A DNA stretch of 64,000 bases from Polyangiaceae bacterium (lineage in GTDB: Bacteria > Myxococcota_A > Polyangia > Polyangiales > Polyangiaceae): NCBI GenBank assembly GCA_025353725.1, contig JANXOF010000044.1, positions 98,100 through 162,099 of the forward strand, given 5' to 3'. Below are positions 1-8,978 of the stretch, in pieces. The translations under genes and the position numbers were made by a program. Below the pieces are notes generated by a model. That model had not been told where the DNA came from, made no database searches, and was given only the letters and a program-made list of their open reading frames with translations. Each line of letters begins with the position of its first letter. Position 1 is the stretch's first letter.

Positions 1-806
<806 letters not shown>

Positions 807-832
807 TTACTTAGTCGGGGATCGTCGAAAAT

Positions 833-1123
833 TTACTTGGTGAAGACCGCGAGAACGTCGTCTTCGCGGAGGAGAACGAGGTCTTCGCCTTCAACCTTGA
901 CCTCGGTGCCCGTGTACTTGCCGAAGAGGACGCGGTCGCCCGCTTTCACGTCGAGCGCCACGACCTTGCCATTCTTGAGGATAGTGCCGGAGCCCACCGC
1001 GACGACGATGCCCTCGAGGGGCTTCTCTTTGGCGGTGTCGGGAATGATGATTCCTCCCTTGGTCTTCTCCTCTTCCACGGTGCGCTTTACGACAAGACGG
1101 TCAGACAGGGGACGGATCTTCAT
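833..1123 (-). CDS. groS: Co-chaperonin GroES
   Basis: Ten-kDa lid of the GroEL folding chamber. The 96-residue product matches the normal family length and begins [14 protein letters not shown]; it has the mobile-loop segment [10 protein letters not shown] near residues 21-30 and the [11 protein letters not shown] segment in the second half. The frame is open further upstream, but only this start gives a normal GroES N-terminus, and it leaves the CIRCE operator outside the coding region. First gene of the groESL operon, so it sets expression of both chaperonin genes. Confidence 0.97.
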   Translation of the reverse strand: MKIRPLSDRLVVKRTVEEEKTKGGIIIPDTAKEKPLEGIVVAVGSGTILKNGKVVALDVKAGDRVLFGKYTGTEVKVEGEDLVLLREDDVLAVFTK

Positions 1124-1161
1124 GGTTCGCTTCGCTCTTTCGAAAAACGTTGGCTGGGCTG

Positions 1162-1188
1162 CTAGCACTCGCCTGACACGAGTGCCAG
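1162..1188 (-). promoter_or_regulatory. CIRCE element (HrcA operator) upstream of groES
   Basis: Inverted repeat CTAGCACTC-N9-GAGTGCCAG with one mismatch between the arms, which fits the CIRCE consensus TTAGCACTC-N9-GAGTGCTAA. It lies 38 bp upstream of the groES start. By established knowledge HrcA binds CIRCE and represses groESL until heat or unfolded protein relieves it; hrcA itself is not in this window. Confidence 0.93.
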
Positions 1189-1346
1189 ACGGTGGCGGCA
1201 AGGTAGGCGTTCGGCCCGCGACGTCAAGCCCCCTTGCGCTCCTCTTCGGGCCAAAGCGACGTGAACGAGAACGCGTCGGCGACGTTGAGAGATTCCGTGA
1301 CGACGATCGACCTTCGAGTTTCAACGAGACACGCGTGCACGCGTGC

Positions 1347-1374
1347 TTGACAAGGAACGTGACCGAAGTAGAGT
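1347..1374 (+). promoter_or_regulatory. Candidate sigma-70 promoter for the tRNA pair
   Basis: A perfect -35 box TTGACA and a -10-like TAGAGT are separated by 16 bp, facing the two tRNA genes that start about 110 bp downstream. No other promoter of this quality was seen before the tRNAs. The start site is inferred, not observed. Confidence 0.35.
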
Positions 1375-1483
1375 GCGCCGCCGACGCATCGAGAGCCGCT
1401 TGGTTCTCTCGAAAGCCGAAACGAATTTCTGTCGAACGCTTTCTTGACTAAGCTTCTCGCTGTCACGTGCCCTGATGCCCTGA

Positions 1484-1554
1484 TGGGGGATCGTCTAATG
1501 GCAGGACGACGGATTCTGGCTCCGTCTATCTAGGTTCGAATCCTAGTCTCCCAG
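1484..1554 (+). tRNA. tRNA-Gln (CTG anticodon)
   Basis: Complete cloverleaf. The acceptor stem TGGGGGA/TCTCCCA has one G-T pair, the D-arm is GTC/GAC, the anticodon stem ACGGA/TCCGT encloses loop TTCTGGC (anticodon CTG), and the T-arm CTAGG/CCTAG has loop TTCGAAT. The 3' CCA is not encoded. Confidence 0.95.
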
Positions 1555-1622
1555 CTCAGTTATCTTCTCTTGAGTATCGAGTTTCTCTCTCCCTTTATTT
1601 GCTTTCTTGGGCTCTGTAACTC

Positions 1623-1694
1623 GGCCCCATCGTCTAGCGGTTAGGACACCGGCTTCTCACGTCGGGAACACGGGTTCAATTCCCGTTGGGGTCA
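1623..1694 (+). tRNA. tRNA-Glu (CTC anticodon)
   Basis: Complete cloverleaf. The acceptor stem GGCCCCA/TGGGGTC is followed by discriminator A, the anticodon stem CCGGC/GTCGG encloses loop TTCTCAC (anticodon CTC), and the T-arm ACGGG/CCCGT has loop TTCAATT. CCA is not encoded. It lies 68 bp after tRNA-Gln with no terminator between, so the two are probably co-transcribed. Confidence 0.95.
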
Positions 1695-1714
1695 CATAGT
1701 GACCGTGAGAATTC

Positions 1715-1750
1715 AGGCTCAGTTCGAAAGAACTGGGCCTGTCTGCTTTT
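1715..1750 (+). terminator. Intrinsic terminator of the tRNA transcript
   Basis: An 11-bp stem AGGCTCAGTTC/GAACTGGGCCT (one T-G pair) closes a GAAA tetraloop and is followed by GTCTGCTTTT. It lies 20 bp after tRNA-Glu and before the next coding region. Confidence 0.75.
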
Positions 1751-1812
1751 GTGCTTGTGCATCTACGGGGCGCTTTTTGATTGTCATTTCCACGCTCCAG
1801 TTTCGGGCGGAC

Positions 1813-2559
1813 GTGGTAACCGTCCCCTATGACCCTAAGACCCTAAGACCAGCACGCGCCCTCCTTGCTTTGGCAAGTCTCGCATTGAGCGCGTGCAGCT
1901 CAGGCAACAGCAGCCTCATCGGAGACGCAACGGACTCGGGTATCTCCGTTGAACGTAGTGGCGAGGTAGGCGAACCCGGAGCATCCGACGCGGGCGGTAA
2001 ACCAAGCGGACGGCCTGGGGAGAGCGTGGGTCCGAGCAACGGCCAGCCGGACAACGGTGGAGCCGGTCCCGGAAGTAACCACGGGAGCGGCGGACACGGG
2101 AGCGACGGAGCAGGTTCGGGGACCGAGCCGGCGTCTGGAGTGGTTCTCGCAAACCTTTCCTACGTGAATCACTCGGGGCGTCCCGAGGACACCGAAGCGA
2201 CGTTTGTACTCCGCAACGAGACCTATAAAGATATTGCAGAAATTCGCGCTGTCATGGTCGCCTTCGGCGGCACGCAAGTGCTCACGGTGGACTCGCCCAC
2301 GTGTATCGAGTGGAGGCCATCACAGAAAAGTTCAACGAACATTCTAAGAGTAAAAATAGCTCATATCGACGTTCCAGACGACATCTCAACAACGCTGATG
2401 ACGTGCGGAGGTGGACTCTACCCACCACCGAACAGCGGCGGTCACCGACCGCGGACGACGATCGGATCCATTGGCAAGGGAAGAGTAAGCGTCACGGTGA
2501 CTGGGCTCTTCGCTGACGCGGCGCCATTCGTGGCCCGCGCAGAAGCTTCCGCCCCGTAG
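1813..2559 (+). CDS. Lipoprotein of unknown function with Gly/Ser/Pro-rich linker
   Basis: Unrecognised secreted protein of about 248 residues. A GTG start places a hydrophobic signal segment (RALLALASLALS) directly before a lipobox Cys near residue 28; earlier in-frame starts would overlap the tRNA terminator. After the Cys comes a low-complexity Gly/Ser/Pro/Asp linker to about residue 105, then a 140-residue domain rich in beta-strand-like alternation with two Cys, followed by an Arg/Gly-rich stretch. This anchor-linker-domain layout is common in myxobacterial surface lipoproteins. No catalytic motif is visible. It stands alone between the tRNAs and a convergent lipoprotein gene. Confidence 0.75.
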   Translation: MVTVPYDPKTLRPARALLALASLALSACSSGNSSLIGDATDSGISVERSGEVGEPGASDAGGKPSGRPGESVGPSNGQPDNGGAGPGSNHGSGGHGSDGAGSGTEPASGVVLANLSYVNHSGRPEDTEATFVLRNETYKDIAEIRAVMVAFGGTQVLTVDSPTCIEWRPSQKSSTNILRVKIAHIDVPDDISTTLMTCGGGLYPPPNSGGHRPRTTIGSIGKGRVSVTVTGLFADAAPFVARAEASAP

Positions 2560-2875
2560 CCGAAGGCGGCTCAGTTCAACAGGTTCAGCCGCTCCTCGTT
2601 CTCACCCTTCGCCCTCACCTCCCCTTCGCCCTCACCTCACCCACGATCGCGTCGCAGATCGACAAGCGGCTTCGGGGCGCGGGGCTCTTCCATCCGCGTA
2701 GGAGCAGGGCTGCCCTCCCACATCGCATAATGCAAGCAGGGCGCCGCCTGGGGACCCGCACCGCGGGGCGGCGGCGCCACGCCACCCCCCACAGACCACT
2801 CAACGCGACCCGCGGACGGAAGCGCCCCGTGCCCCGAAGCCGCCCTCCCGGTTGCAAGCCTCCCGGCGCTTAGTT
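2560..2875. other. Intergenic region between convergent lipoprotein genes, with a 17-bp direct repeat
   Basis: No convincing gene was found in these 316 bases. Two adjacent 17-bp units (CTTCGCCCTCACCTCCC then CTTCGCCCTCACCTCAC, positions 2607-2640) form an imperfect direct repeat. The right half is extremely G+C-rich with short C/G runs. A GCGGCT/AGCCGC pair just after the left gene's stop could form a weak hairpin but has no T tract. Confidence 0.5.
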
Positions 2876-3925
2876 CTATTTCTCGGTCGACACCGCGCAC
2901 GCCCCAACCCCCGACACGGACGCGCCAGCCATAGCGGCCACGCACGCATTCGGGTAGGTCTCGCCGTCGCACGCGCAGACGGGCTCAAACGCGTCGTTGC
3001 AGAACGAAGGCTTGTATAAGCAAGTCCCCCCCGCGTCGGCGGCGCCGCAGATGTCCTCAGCCTTCCAGCTGCAGTACTGACCTTCGTTGCACTGCGCCGC
3101 GGAACGGTACCCGCAACCGCCGCCATCGCGTCGAACAACGCGAAGGTAGAACTCCGACGCCGTCACAAAAGGTCCGCAATCGCTATCAGGGCGGCACTTC
3201 GGCATGCCTACGCTCCCCACCACGAGAAAGCCCTCAGGCGTCGAGAGTGCGCGCGCCGCGCGGTCTAGGCTTGCCTCACTGCTTAGCGACGCCGTGTTGT
3301 TAAGGTTCACGGAGAGTAGGTTGTATTCCGTTGTGCCGTTGAGTTCCGCAAGTGTCGTCGTCGGGCACGGGGCGCGTACGCATCGAACGCCACTGTCCGA
3401 CACGCGATAAAATGTGCCGTCGGGCGTCGACCCGGTAGCGCCGACCCAGCCCTCCGTGGCGTTCAGCGTGCCGTAGGTCGTTCCGTTTTTGCCGTTTTTC
3501 TCGGCTTTGGAGATGCGCCCCTTCACGATGGCCTTGCCCGCGAAGGCCGCGTCACGCAACTCCGACTCCTCACGCTCCGACAGCCCGAGGCCCGTAAGTT
3601 TGAGCGCCGCGACGTAACACTCGGCCTGACGCGAGCCGTCAGCACACACAGTCACGGAGTCGTTGAGGCGCTTGACGTAAAATCCGCCGCACATTGGCGA
3701 TGCGCACCTACGGAAGTCACGTCGCGTGACCACGTAGTAGCCGTTGTTCGGAAAGTTCACGAGCTTTGCGTTTGTCTCGTCGGACGCGGTAAGGGCCTCC
3801 TGCTTCACCTGTAACTCGCCGTCGCTTGTCGACTCAACCGAGGTGCCTGCTACCGCACACCCGGCAAGCGTGAGCAAGGCGGAAGCAAAGAAGCACCCGG
3901 AGACGCAAAGGGGACGAAAGTTCAT
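2876..3925 (-). CDS. Lipoprotein with DUF6748-like and Kazal-type domains
   Basis: Exported protein of 349 residues with a lipoprotein signal peptide (SALLTLAGC, Cys 22). Residues about 63-85 carry YYVVTRRDFRRCASP...CGGFYVKR, the hallmark of the DUF6748 family known mainly from myxobacteria. The C-terminus (about 300-345) has closely spaced Cys and the segment VCACDGETYPNAC, typical of Kazal-type serine protease inhibitor domains. The likely role is at the cell surface, perhaps protease inhibition, but only the Kazal part suggests an activity. It is monocistronic and converges on the neighbouring lipoprotein gene. No reactive-site specificity can be read. Confidence 0.85.
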   Translation of the reverse strand: MNFRPLCVSGCFFASALLTLAGCAVAGTSVESTSDGELQVKQEALTASDETNAKLVNFPNNGYYVVTRRDFRRCASPMCGGFYVKRLNDSVTVCADGSRQAECYVAALKLTGLGLSEREESELRDAAFAGKAIVKGRISKAEKNGKNGTTYGTLNATEGWVGATGSTPDGTFYRVSDSGVRCVRAPCPTTTLAELNGTTEYNLLSVNLNNTASLSSEASLDRAARALSTPEGFLVVGSVGMPKCRPDSDCGPFVTASEFYLRVVRRDGGGCGYRSAAQCNEGQYCSWKAEDICGAADAGGTCLYKPSFCNDAFEPVCACDGETYPNACVAAMAGASVSGVGACAVSTEK

Positions 3926-4006
3926 GCGAGCGGGTGTAGCAGCATGTGAGTCTTATGTAAGCTTTTTTTTCCTTCCGCTTCCGTAAAGGTAGGCTAACGA
4001 CTCAAA

Positions 4007-4765
4007 ATGTTGGCTAATGGCTGGGCGATCTACAAAAGCACCCGCAAAAAACATGACTTGATTTTCAACGTCTACCTGATGCGCCCCCTTGCGGGTCAGC
4101 TGGTCGGACTTTTGGCGCCGACGCGCGTGACGCCAAACCAAGTCACGTTGGTTAATCTGCTTCTGTTTATCTTGGCCGGCGGTCTGCTCATCGCCTTGCC
4201 CACACTCGCCGGTGGCGTGGTGGCCATCGCGGTCCTTGAGGCGAGTTACTGCCTCGATTGTGTCGATGGCATGCTCGCTCGCCACAAAAAGATCGCGTCG
4301 AAGGAGGGCCATCTCTTCGACTTTTTTACCGACGAGCTCAAAGCGTTGCTGCTCGCCGCGCTGCTCGGCATTCGGCTTTGGCGCACGGGCGGCCTCGGCA
4401 TCGACGGACACGAATGGCCTGCGCGCGCGCCGGGGTTCCTTCTCGCGAGTATTGCGGGAGCCGTCGTTTTAGCTTCCGCGGTCTCACTCACGAACTTCGT
4501 GCGTCGACCCGAGCTTTCTGGACGCGAGACCACTGTAGAAGCGCATTATGAAACGGCCGTTGCGAACAAGCCGACGTCGCTCGTCGGGAAGGCCGCGCAG
4601 GGCCTCACCACGTTTCTTCGCTTTCTAAACCACTATCCCAGTCACCTTTGGATCTTCGCCGCACTTGGTCGGCTCGACGTATTTTTCTGGATCTACGTGA
4701 GTATCAACTTGCTCTACCTCGCGCGCGGATGGCTCGGGCTCGTTGTCCGATTCGGCCGCTTTTAG
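4007..4765 (+). CDS. CDP-alcohol phosphatidyltransferase family protein
   Basis: Integral membrane enzyme that transfers a phosphatidyl (or similar) group from CDP-diacylglycerol or another CDP-alcohol to an acceptor alcohol. The full family signature is visible: D84-x2-D87-G-x2-A-R-x8-G101-x3-D105-x3-D109, within DCVDGMLAR and GHLFDFFTDE. The 252-residue length and several hydrophobic segments (about 45-80, 110-125, 145-165 and the C-terminus) fit the family. The acceptor cannot be deduced; phosphatidylglycerol-phosphate, phosphatidylinositol-type or ether-lipid synthesis are all possible. It lies 84 bp upstream of the ParS/RES pair on the same strand, probably by chance. Confidence 0.88.
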   Translation: MLANGWAIYKSTRKKHDLIFNVYLMRPLAGQLVGLLAPTRVTPNQVTLVNLLLFILAGGLLIALPTLAGGVVAIAVLEASYCLDCVDGMLARHKKIASKEGHLFDFFTDELKALLLAALLGIRLWRTGGLGIDGHEWPARAPGFLLASIAGAVVLASAVSLTNFVRRPELSGRETTVEAHYETAVANKPTSLVGKAAQGLTTFLRFLNHYPSHLWIFAALGRLDVFFWIYVSINLLYLARGWLGLVVRFGRF

Positions 4766-4848
4766 GCGGGGGCTCGCGCAGTTTCGCCTTCCGCTCGCCT
4801 TGACCCACGCACTTGCCAAATGTCACCGTATGGACTATCGTCTGCCAT

Positions 4849-5274
4849 ATGGCGAGCGCGTCTCGAGCCCTTGTTCTTTTGGATACGTCGGCGCGCGACT
4901 TCGTTCCTGCGCCGATCACGGACGAAGAAGGAGCGGCGATGTTCCGTGCCGCACTCAATCTTTTCAACCATTGGAACCTGAACGACGAACAGTCGGCCAC
5001 CTTGCTCGCGCTTCAAGATCGAACGTATGCGCGCTGGAAAGCCGGTCAGGTTGGCCGCATCGATCGCGATCTAAAGGCACGTCTTTCAAACCTGATGGGA
5101 ATACACAAGGCGCTGCGCATCGTGTTTCAGGAAGCCCATCGTGGGTACCGTTGGGTAGGCGCGCCCAACGAAGCGTTTGGTGGGCGCTCGGCGCTTGATG
5201 TGATGCTCGGCGGAGAGCTGACCGACCTGATGCGCGTACGCCGGTTGCTGGATGCGGAGCGCGGTAACTGGTGA
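4849..5274 (+). CDS. Antitoxin of the ParS/MbcA (Xre-like) family
   Basis: Likely antitoxin neutralising the RES-domain protein encoded immediately downstream. The first two thirds look like an Xre-type helical DNA-binding unit (around MFRAALNLFNHWNL...YARWKAG). The C-terminus has the ParS/MbcA signature: W...APNEAFGG-x-SALDVM-x2-G near residues 105-120, ending MRVRRLLDAERGNW. The ATG start sits inside the 10-bp palindrome GCCATATGGC, which could serve in autoregulation. A TTG start 36 bases upstream is possible. The stop codon overlaps the toxin frame. Family knowledge: such pairs control NAD(P)-consuming toxins and repress their own promoter. Confidence 0.88.
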   Translation: MASASRALVLLDTSARDFVPAPITDEEGAAMFRAALNLFNHWNLNDEQSATLLALQDRTYARWKAGQVGRIDRDLKARLSNLMGIHKALRIVFQEAHRGYRWVGAPNEAFGGRSALDVMLGGELTDLMRVRRLLDAERGNW

Positions 5275-5995
5275 ATGGGTGAGCAACGCCACCAGCGCCA
5301 CCGTTTCTCGCGTAAACTGGCCTGGAGCTGTACGCATTGTTCGAAGTCTCTATCCGCCTGTCGACCTCTTTGAAGATGTGTCCGAGCCATCGGACTGGCC
5401 GCTTCTTATTTCAGCGGAGCAAAAAACGAATCCTCGCTTGATGGAGACGATTGGTAATCTCGACCTCGTTCCGGCCCAGAGGCGCGTCGGAGGTTCGGGC
5501 GCCAGTTTTTTGATGTCGCCGTTTACCCACGTAAGTCCCGACAGGCCCTCACGGTTCAGCGACGGCGCCTACGGCGTGCTCCACGCCGGAAGCGCTTTCG
5601 ATGTCGCCTTGTTTGAGACGATTTTTCATCATGGCCGGTTCATGTCGGCCACCCACGAAGCTCCCGGTTGGACCTCGCGTTTTAGAGAAATCAAGCTTCG
5701 GGTAAAGGCCGACCTCCACGACCTTCGGGGCTCGGATTCTCGGTTTGCCGCGGCTCTCGCGCCGAATTCGTACCGTGACAGCCAGGTGGTCGGCCGAACC
5801 TTATGGAGTGCCGATTCGAACGGGATTGTCTATCCGAGTCAGCGCGCTCCCGAGGGCGACTGTGTCGGCCTGTTTTATCCAGACCTTGCGAGTCATCCGC
5901 GGCAGGGCCGTCCTCTCGATTATCACTGGAACGGGGAATTCGTGGACCTTTACCGCGATGGCGCGTCGGGCAACGTTTACCGCGTCGCCGTCTAG
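5252..5995 (+). CDS. RES-domain toxin (predicted NAD+-degrading)
   Basis: Toxin half of a ParS-RES module. Known RES toxins degrade NAD+ by phosphorolysis or hydrolysis. Visible family features are an early Arg-rich strand (VRIVRSLYPP), the core RFSDGAYGVLHAGSAFDVALFET near residues 108-130 with conserved Arg, Tyr and Glu, and a later NGIVYPSQRAPEGDC segment. The length of 247 residues is normal. The ATG used here overlaps the antitoxin gene by 23 bases; a GTG at 5279 is an equally plausible start. The 3' end overlaps the convergent lgt gene by 4 bases, so transcripts of the two must collide. The reading frame is intact and the key residues are present, so the toxin may be active. Confidence 0.87.
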   Translation: MRSAVTGEWVSNATSATVSRVNWPGAVRIVRSLYPPVDLFEDVSEPSDWPLLISAEQKTNPRLMETIGNLDLVPAQRRVGGSGASFLMSPFTHVSPDRPSRFSDGAYGVLHAGSAFDVALFETIFHHGRFMSATHEAPGWTSRFREIKLRVKADLHDLRGSDSRFAAALAPNSYRDSQVVGRTLWSADSNGIVYPSQRAPEGDCVGLFYPDLASHPRQGRPLDYHWNGEFVDLYRDGASGNVYRVAV

Positions 5996-6915
5996 CCTTT
6001 GGACGCGGGGGGCCGGCGCACGCGATGGATCAGCGCGGCGGCACCGAGCAACGAGACACCAATGAGCTGCGAGGTCGAAAGCCCAAAGCCGCCCCCGCGG
6101 GCATCGCGGCGCAAAATCTCGATGAGAAAGCGCGCGGCGGCATAGAGCGCGAGTGAAGCCGCGAAGACCTGACCGTCATAGCGCTTGCGTGGGAGCACCC
6201 AGAACAAGCAAAAAGCAGCGATCGCGAGCGAGGCGGCCGACTCGTAAATCTGTGTGGGGTGCACGGGTTCGCTCCACATGCGAACGCTCTCGAGGAGATG
6301 AGTCTTCGCCTGCTCCTCGCTCGCTGGACTTCGTGGAGGAAACGAGAGCCCCCATGGCAACGACGTCGGCGCGCCGAAGCAGCAGCCCGCGAGAAGACAG
6401 CCCATCCGCCCGAACGCAAGGCCCATCGGAATCGCGAATCCCGCCATATCCGCGGCCTTCCAGAATGGAAAGTGGTCGCGCCGGAGGAGCACCACGGCGG
6501 CGGCGGTCGCTCCAAAGAAGCCTCCGTAGTAAGTCAGCCCGCCCGCCCAGAACTTTGCCCACGCGAAGCAGTCCGAGCTTTTCGGGTGGCAGACGCCGCG
6601 CGCCGCATCCCAAACGCCGTCGTAGACTTTCGAGACGCATTCGCCTCGGTCAAGGGGCCAATCGACCCTCGCTGGGTCCGTGCAGAGGTGAACGTAGTCC
6701 CAGAAGTAGCCGTCGGCGAGCACGTGCAAGACGCGCGAACCCGCGACGCCAGCCAGCAACATGGCGAGTCCCAGGTCGACAATCACATCAGGATTCATGC
6801 CGATACGCCGTGCCCAAAGCACGCCAAGAATCGTCGCAAAGAGAAAGCCCGAGAGCAAGAGAACGAAGTAGGAGGGGAAGCCTACGTCGAACATGCGAAA
6901 GAGCTCTGGGCGCAT
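5992..6915 (-). CDS. lgt: Prolipoprotein diacylglyceryl transferase
   Basis: Inner-membrane enzyme that transfers diacylglycerol from phosphatidylglycerol to the lipobox Cys of prolipoproteins, the first step in maturing the many lipoproteins encoded in this window. The 307-residue protein has multiple membrane segments, the GGLTYYGGFFG motif (about 127-137), the signature GRMGCLLAGCCFG (about 168-180) and HPTQIYE (about 217-223). A Cys-containing periplasmic insert (roughly 78-115, LCTDPARVDWPLDRGEC...DCF) is larger than in E. coli Lgt. Monocistronic; its upstream region is shared with the divergent PfkB gene. Confidence 0.96.
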   Translation of the reverse strand: MRPELFRMFDVGFPSYFVLLLSGFLFATILGVLWARRIGMNPDVIVDLGLAMLLAGVAGSRVLHVLADGYFWDYVHLCTDPARVDWPLDRGECVSKVYDGVWDAARGVCHPKSSDCFAWAKFWAGGLTYYGGFFGATAAAVVLLRRDHFPFWKAADMAGFAIPMGLAFGRMGCLLAGCCFGAPTSLPWGLSFPPRSPASEEQAKTHLLESVRMWSEPVHPTQIYESAASLAIAAFCLFWVLPRKRYDGQVFAASLALYAAARFLIEILRRDARGGGFGLSTSQLIGVSLLGAAALIHRVRRPPASKG

Positions 6916-7041
6916 CCGCCGTGAAGCTTAGTACGAAGAAGGGGTTCCACGTGCGTCCGTAGGAGCGCTGCGGTTCGCATGGGGCTCCGCCCGACGTGGG
7001 CTCCCCTCTCGCGCCGAGTTGGGCTAGGGTAGCCGTCGATT

Positions 7042-7974
7042 ATGACCAAGAGCTCCGTTCTTATTGTCGGTTCCCTCGCGTTCGATGACCTCGAAATGCC
7101 CTCGGGCACCTTCGAAAACGTCGTCGGCGGTGCAGCAACTTATGCGTCAATCGCGGCCTCCCTGCTGTGTCCCGTTCGCCTCGTCGGCGTCATCGGTGAC
7201 GACTTTCCGAGCGCGGTGATAAGCGATCTTGGGAAACGCGGCGTCGATACGTCCGGGGTCGAGAAGGCCAGCGGCAAGACGTTCCGATGGCGTGGTCGCT
7301 ACGCAAAAGATTTGTCGAGCCGCGAGACGCTCGATACGCAGCTCAACGTCTTCGCCGACTTTCGCCCGAAGATCCCAGCGACCTTTAAAACCACGCCGTA
7401 CGTGCTCCTCGGTAACATTCACCCGGCGCTTCAGCTCGAGGTGCTCGCGCAAATCGAGCGCCCGAAGCTCGTTGTCGCCGACACCATGAACTTTTGGATC
7501 ACCGGCGAGCCGAAGCTCCTCGGCGAGGTCATGAAAAAGGTTGACCTTCTCGTGATCAATGACGAGGAAGCGCGTGAACTGACGGGCATTCACAACCTCG
7601 TGAAGGCCGCCGCCGACATTCGCAAACGCGGGCCGAAGCACCTCATCGTGAAACGCGGAGAGCACGGGGCGCTCTACTTCGACGAGGCGGGCGCCTTCTT
7701 CGCGCCGGCCTACCCTCTCGAAGACGTCCTTGACCCGACAGGAGCCGGAGACTCGTTCGCGGGCGGCTTGCTCGGATACCTCACGTGCGTCGGAACGCTC
7801 GAGCACCCCGTGATGCGCCGGGCGATCTACTTCGGCTCTGCACTCGGCTCGTTTTGCGTCGAAGGCATCGGCCCGCGTCGTCTCCTCGACGTCACGAAAG
7901 CCGATCTTCAAAAGCGCATGGGCGAATTCATGTCGCTCGTCGAAACCGGCGGCCCGGTCGTTTTACCCGTTTAG
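7042..7974 (+). CDS. PfkB-family carbohydrate or nucleoside kinase
   Basis: ATP-dependent kinase of the ribokinase fold, 310 residues. It has the N-terminal GG motif region (FENVVGGAATYASIAAS, about 15-31), a central nucleotide-binding half, and the C-terminal signature DPTGAGDSFAGG (about 233-244) with the catalytic Asp in GAGD. The short lid and the NDEEARELTG segment resemble adenosine/cytidine- or sugar-kinase-like members, but the substrate cannot be assigned. The first 15 residues run straight into the fold, supporting the ATG start. Divergent from lgt; monocistronic. Confidence 0.9.
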   Translation: MTKSSVLIVGSLAFDDLEMPSGTFENVVGGAATYASIAASLLCPVRLVGVIGDDFPSAVISDLGKRGVDTSGVEKASGKTFRWRGRYAKDLSSRETLDTQLNVFADFRPKIPATFKTTPYVLLGNIHPALQLEVLAQIERPKLVVADTMNFWITGEPKLLGEVMKKVDLLVINDEEARELTGIHNLVKAAADIRKRGPKHLIVKRGEHGALYFDEAGAFFAPAYPLEDVLDPTGAGDSFAGGLLGYLTCVGTLEHPVMRRAIYFGSALGSFCVEGIGPRRLLDVTKADLQKRMGEFMSLVETGGPVVLPV

Positions 7975-8029
7975 GCACTACGATTCGCGCGCAGTCGTCT
8001 CGTTGCCGAGGGAACGTTCGGAACTTGGT

Positions 8030-8722
8030 TCACCCGCCGTCGGGTGACGCGTCTGTCGGAGTTCCCGCGTCTACGTTTGCATCGACCAGGAGGCCCCGGC
8101 GCGCCAGCTCGGAGGATGCGTAGTCACGAAACTCGCTCAGCGTGGGCTGCTTGCACTCGCCCGTCGCACCGACGACCGTGACCCACTTCACGAGGTGATC
8201 GCGATAAGAAGAGATTTTGAGATAGCCCGTGGGTCCGTTACGTAGGTCCGTCTGAAATTGGAAGAACCGAAACTGAAAGCCCGCAGCCCGAAGAGCAACG
8301 TACGCGCGCGGCGGGTTCTGAAGAATCTTCCGCAGCCGGTAATAGCCTTTCGCCCAGCACGTCGTGTTCCCCTCGTTCACGGCAGCACTGCCGCCTTCGA
8401 ACTCCAAAACGCGAGGCCCCGCGTCAGGCGTGACGAGCGAACCGTATTTGTACGTGTCGCCGTCCGCCGTCGTGCCGATCTCCCAGGCGCCGAGAGACAC
8501 TTTCTCGGAGCCGAGCGGTGCGTCGTCCGGCAGAGTCGGCAGCGCCGGGCAAAGGCCAACGTCGATGTCGGCTCCGTCAAGATCTTGGTCGCCGAGACAG
8601 TCCTCGGCGGTGGCCGCTGCCACGCGTTGCGACACGATGGCCAAAGGTTCTGTGCGCGCGACCGAGCAACCCGACACACCGACGAGAACGAGTACCGTGG
8701 CTTCGAACGAAAATCTCTGCAT
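8030..8722 (-). CDS. Lipoprotein of unknown function
   Basis: 230-residue exported protein of no recognised family. The N-terminus TVLVLVGVSGC is a lipoprotein signal with Cys 19. It is followed by an acidic Asp-rich stretch (CLGDQDLDGADIDVG, about 42-56), a globular middle with several aromatic residues (FQFRFFQFQTDLR near 150), and a C-terminal Asp/Ala/Pro tail. The DxDxDG-like acidic stretch might bind calcium, but this is speculative. It converges on the PfkB gene with a 55-bp gap. Confidence 0.75.
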   Translation of the reverse strand: MQRFSFEATVLVLVGVSGCSVARTEPLAIVSQRVAAATAEDCLGDQDLDGADIDVGLCPALPTLPDDAPLGSEKVSLGAWEIGTTADGDTYKYGSLVTPDAGPRVLEFEGGSAAVNEGNTTCWAKGYYRLRKILQNPPRAYVALRAAGFQFRFFQFQTDLRNGPTGYLKISSYRDHLVKWVTVVGATGECKQPTLSEFRDYASSELARRGLLVDANVDAGTPTDASPDGG

Positions 8723-8756
8723 GGGAAGCCGACTAGCACGGCCATACGAAGTCGCG

Positions 8757-8936
8757 CTAACTGGTTTGACGGCGGAAGGCGCTCACCCCCGCTGAGCCCG
8801 CGCTCCTTCGCGCGTTCGACAACTTAGGCGCTCGGTACATGATCGTCGGGTTGTCGACCTCTGGTTCGAGAATCGCGCGGGCGTTCAGACCGAAGAGGCC
8901 GTCTGGCGTGCCGGTGGAGTACGGATTCGCCCTCAC
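8757..8936 (-). CDS. Candidate small protein or gene fragment (59 aa)
   Basis: An open frame upstream of, and on the same strand as, the lipoprotein gene at 8030-8722. From a GTG start it encodes a 59-residue product beginning VRANPYSTGTPDGLFGLNAR and ending in a basic tail. Third codon positions are strongly G/C-biased, as in the neighbouring real genes. The frame stays open about 75 bases further upstream without ATG, so this could be the 3' remnant of a lost gene rather than a functional small gene. No family is recognised. Confidence 0.3.
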   Translation of the reverse strand: MRANPYSTGTPDGLFGLNARAILEPEVDNPTIMYRAPKLSNARRSAGSAGVSAFRRQTS

Positions 8937-8978
8937 TTCGCTAAGATGCCGGCTCCCCTCTTCACAGTTGTAGAATGC

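Noticed and set aside
1224..1466. Short minus-strand frame upstream of groES
   Set aside because: It would cover the groES leader near CIRCE, has Arg/Ser-rich random composition and no ribosome-binding site.
2637..2972. Minus-strand frame in the G+C-rich gap after the first lipoprotein
   Set aside because: Low complexity, overlaps the end of the Kazal lipoprotein gene, no similarity recognised.
6947..7015. Sequence CGTAGGAGCGCTGCGG upstream of the PfkB gene, loosely similar to a stretch near 2697
   Set aside because: The match is short and broken; not enough to call a dispersed repeat without a genome-wide search.
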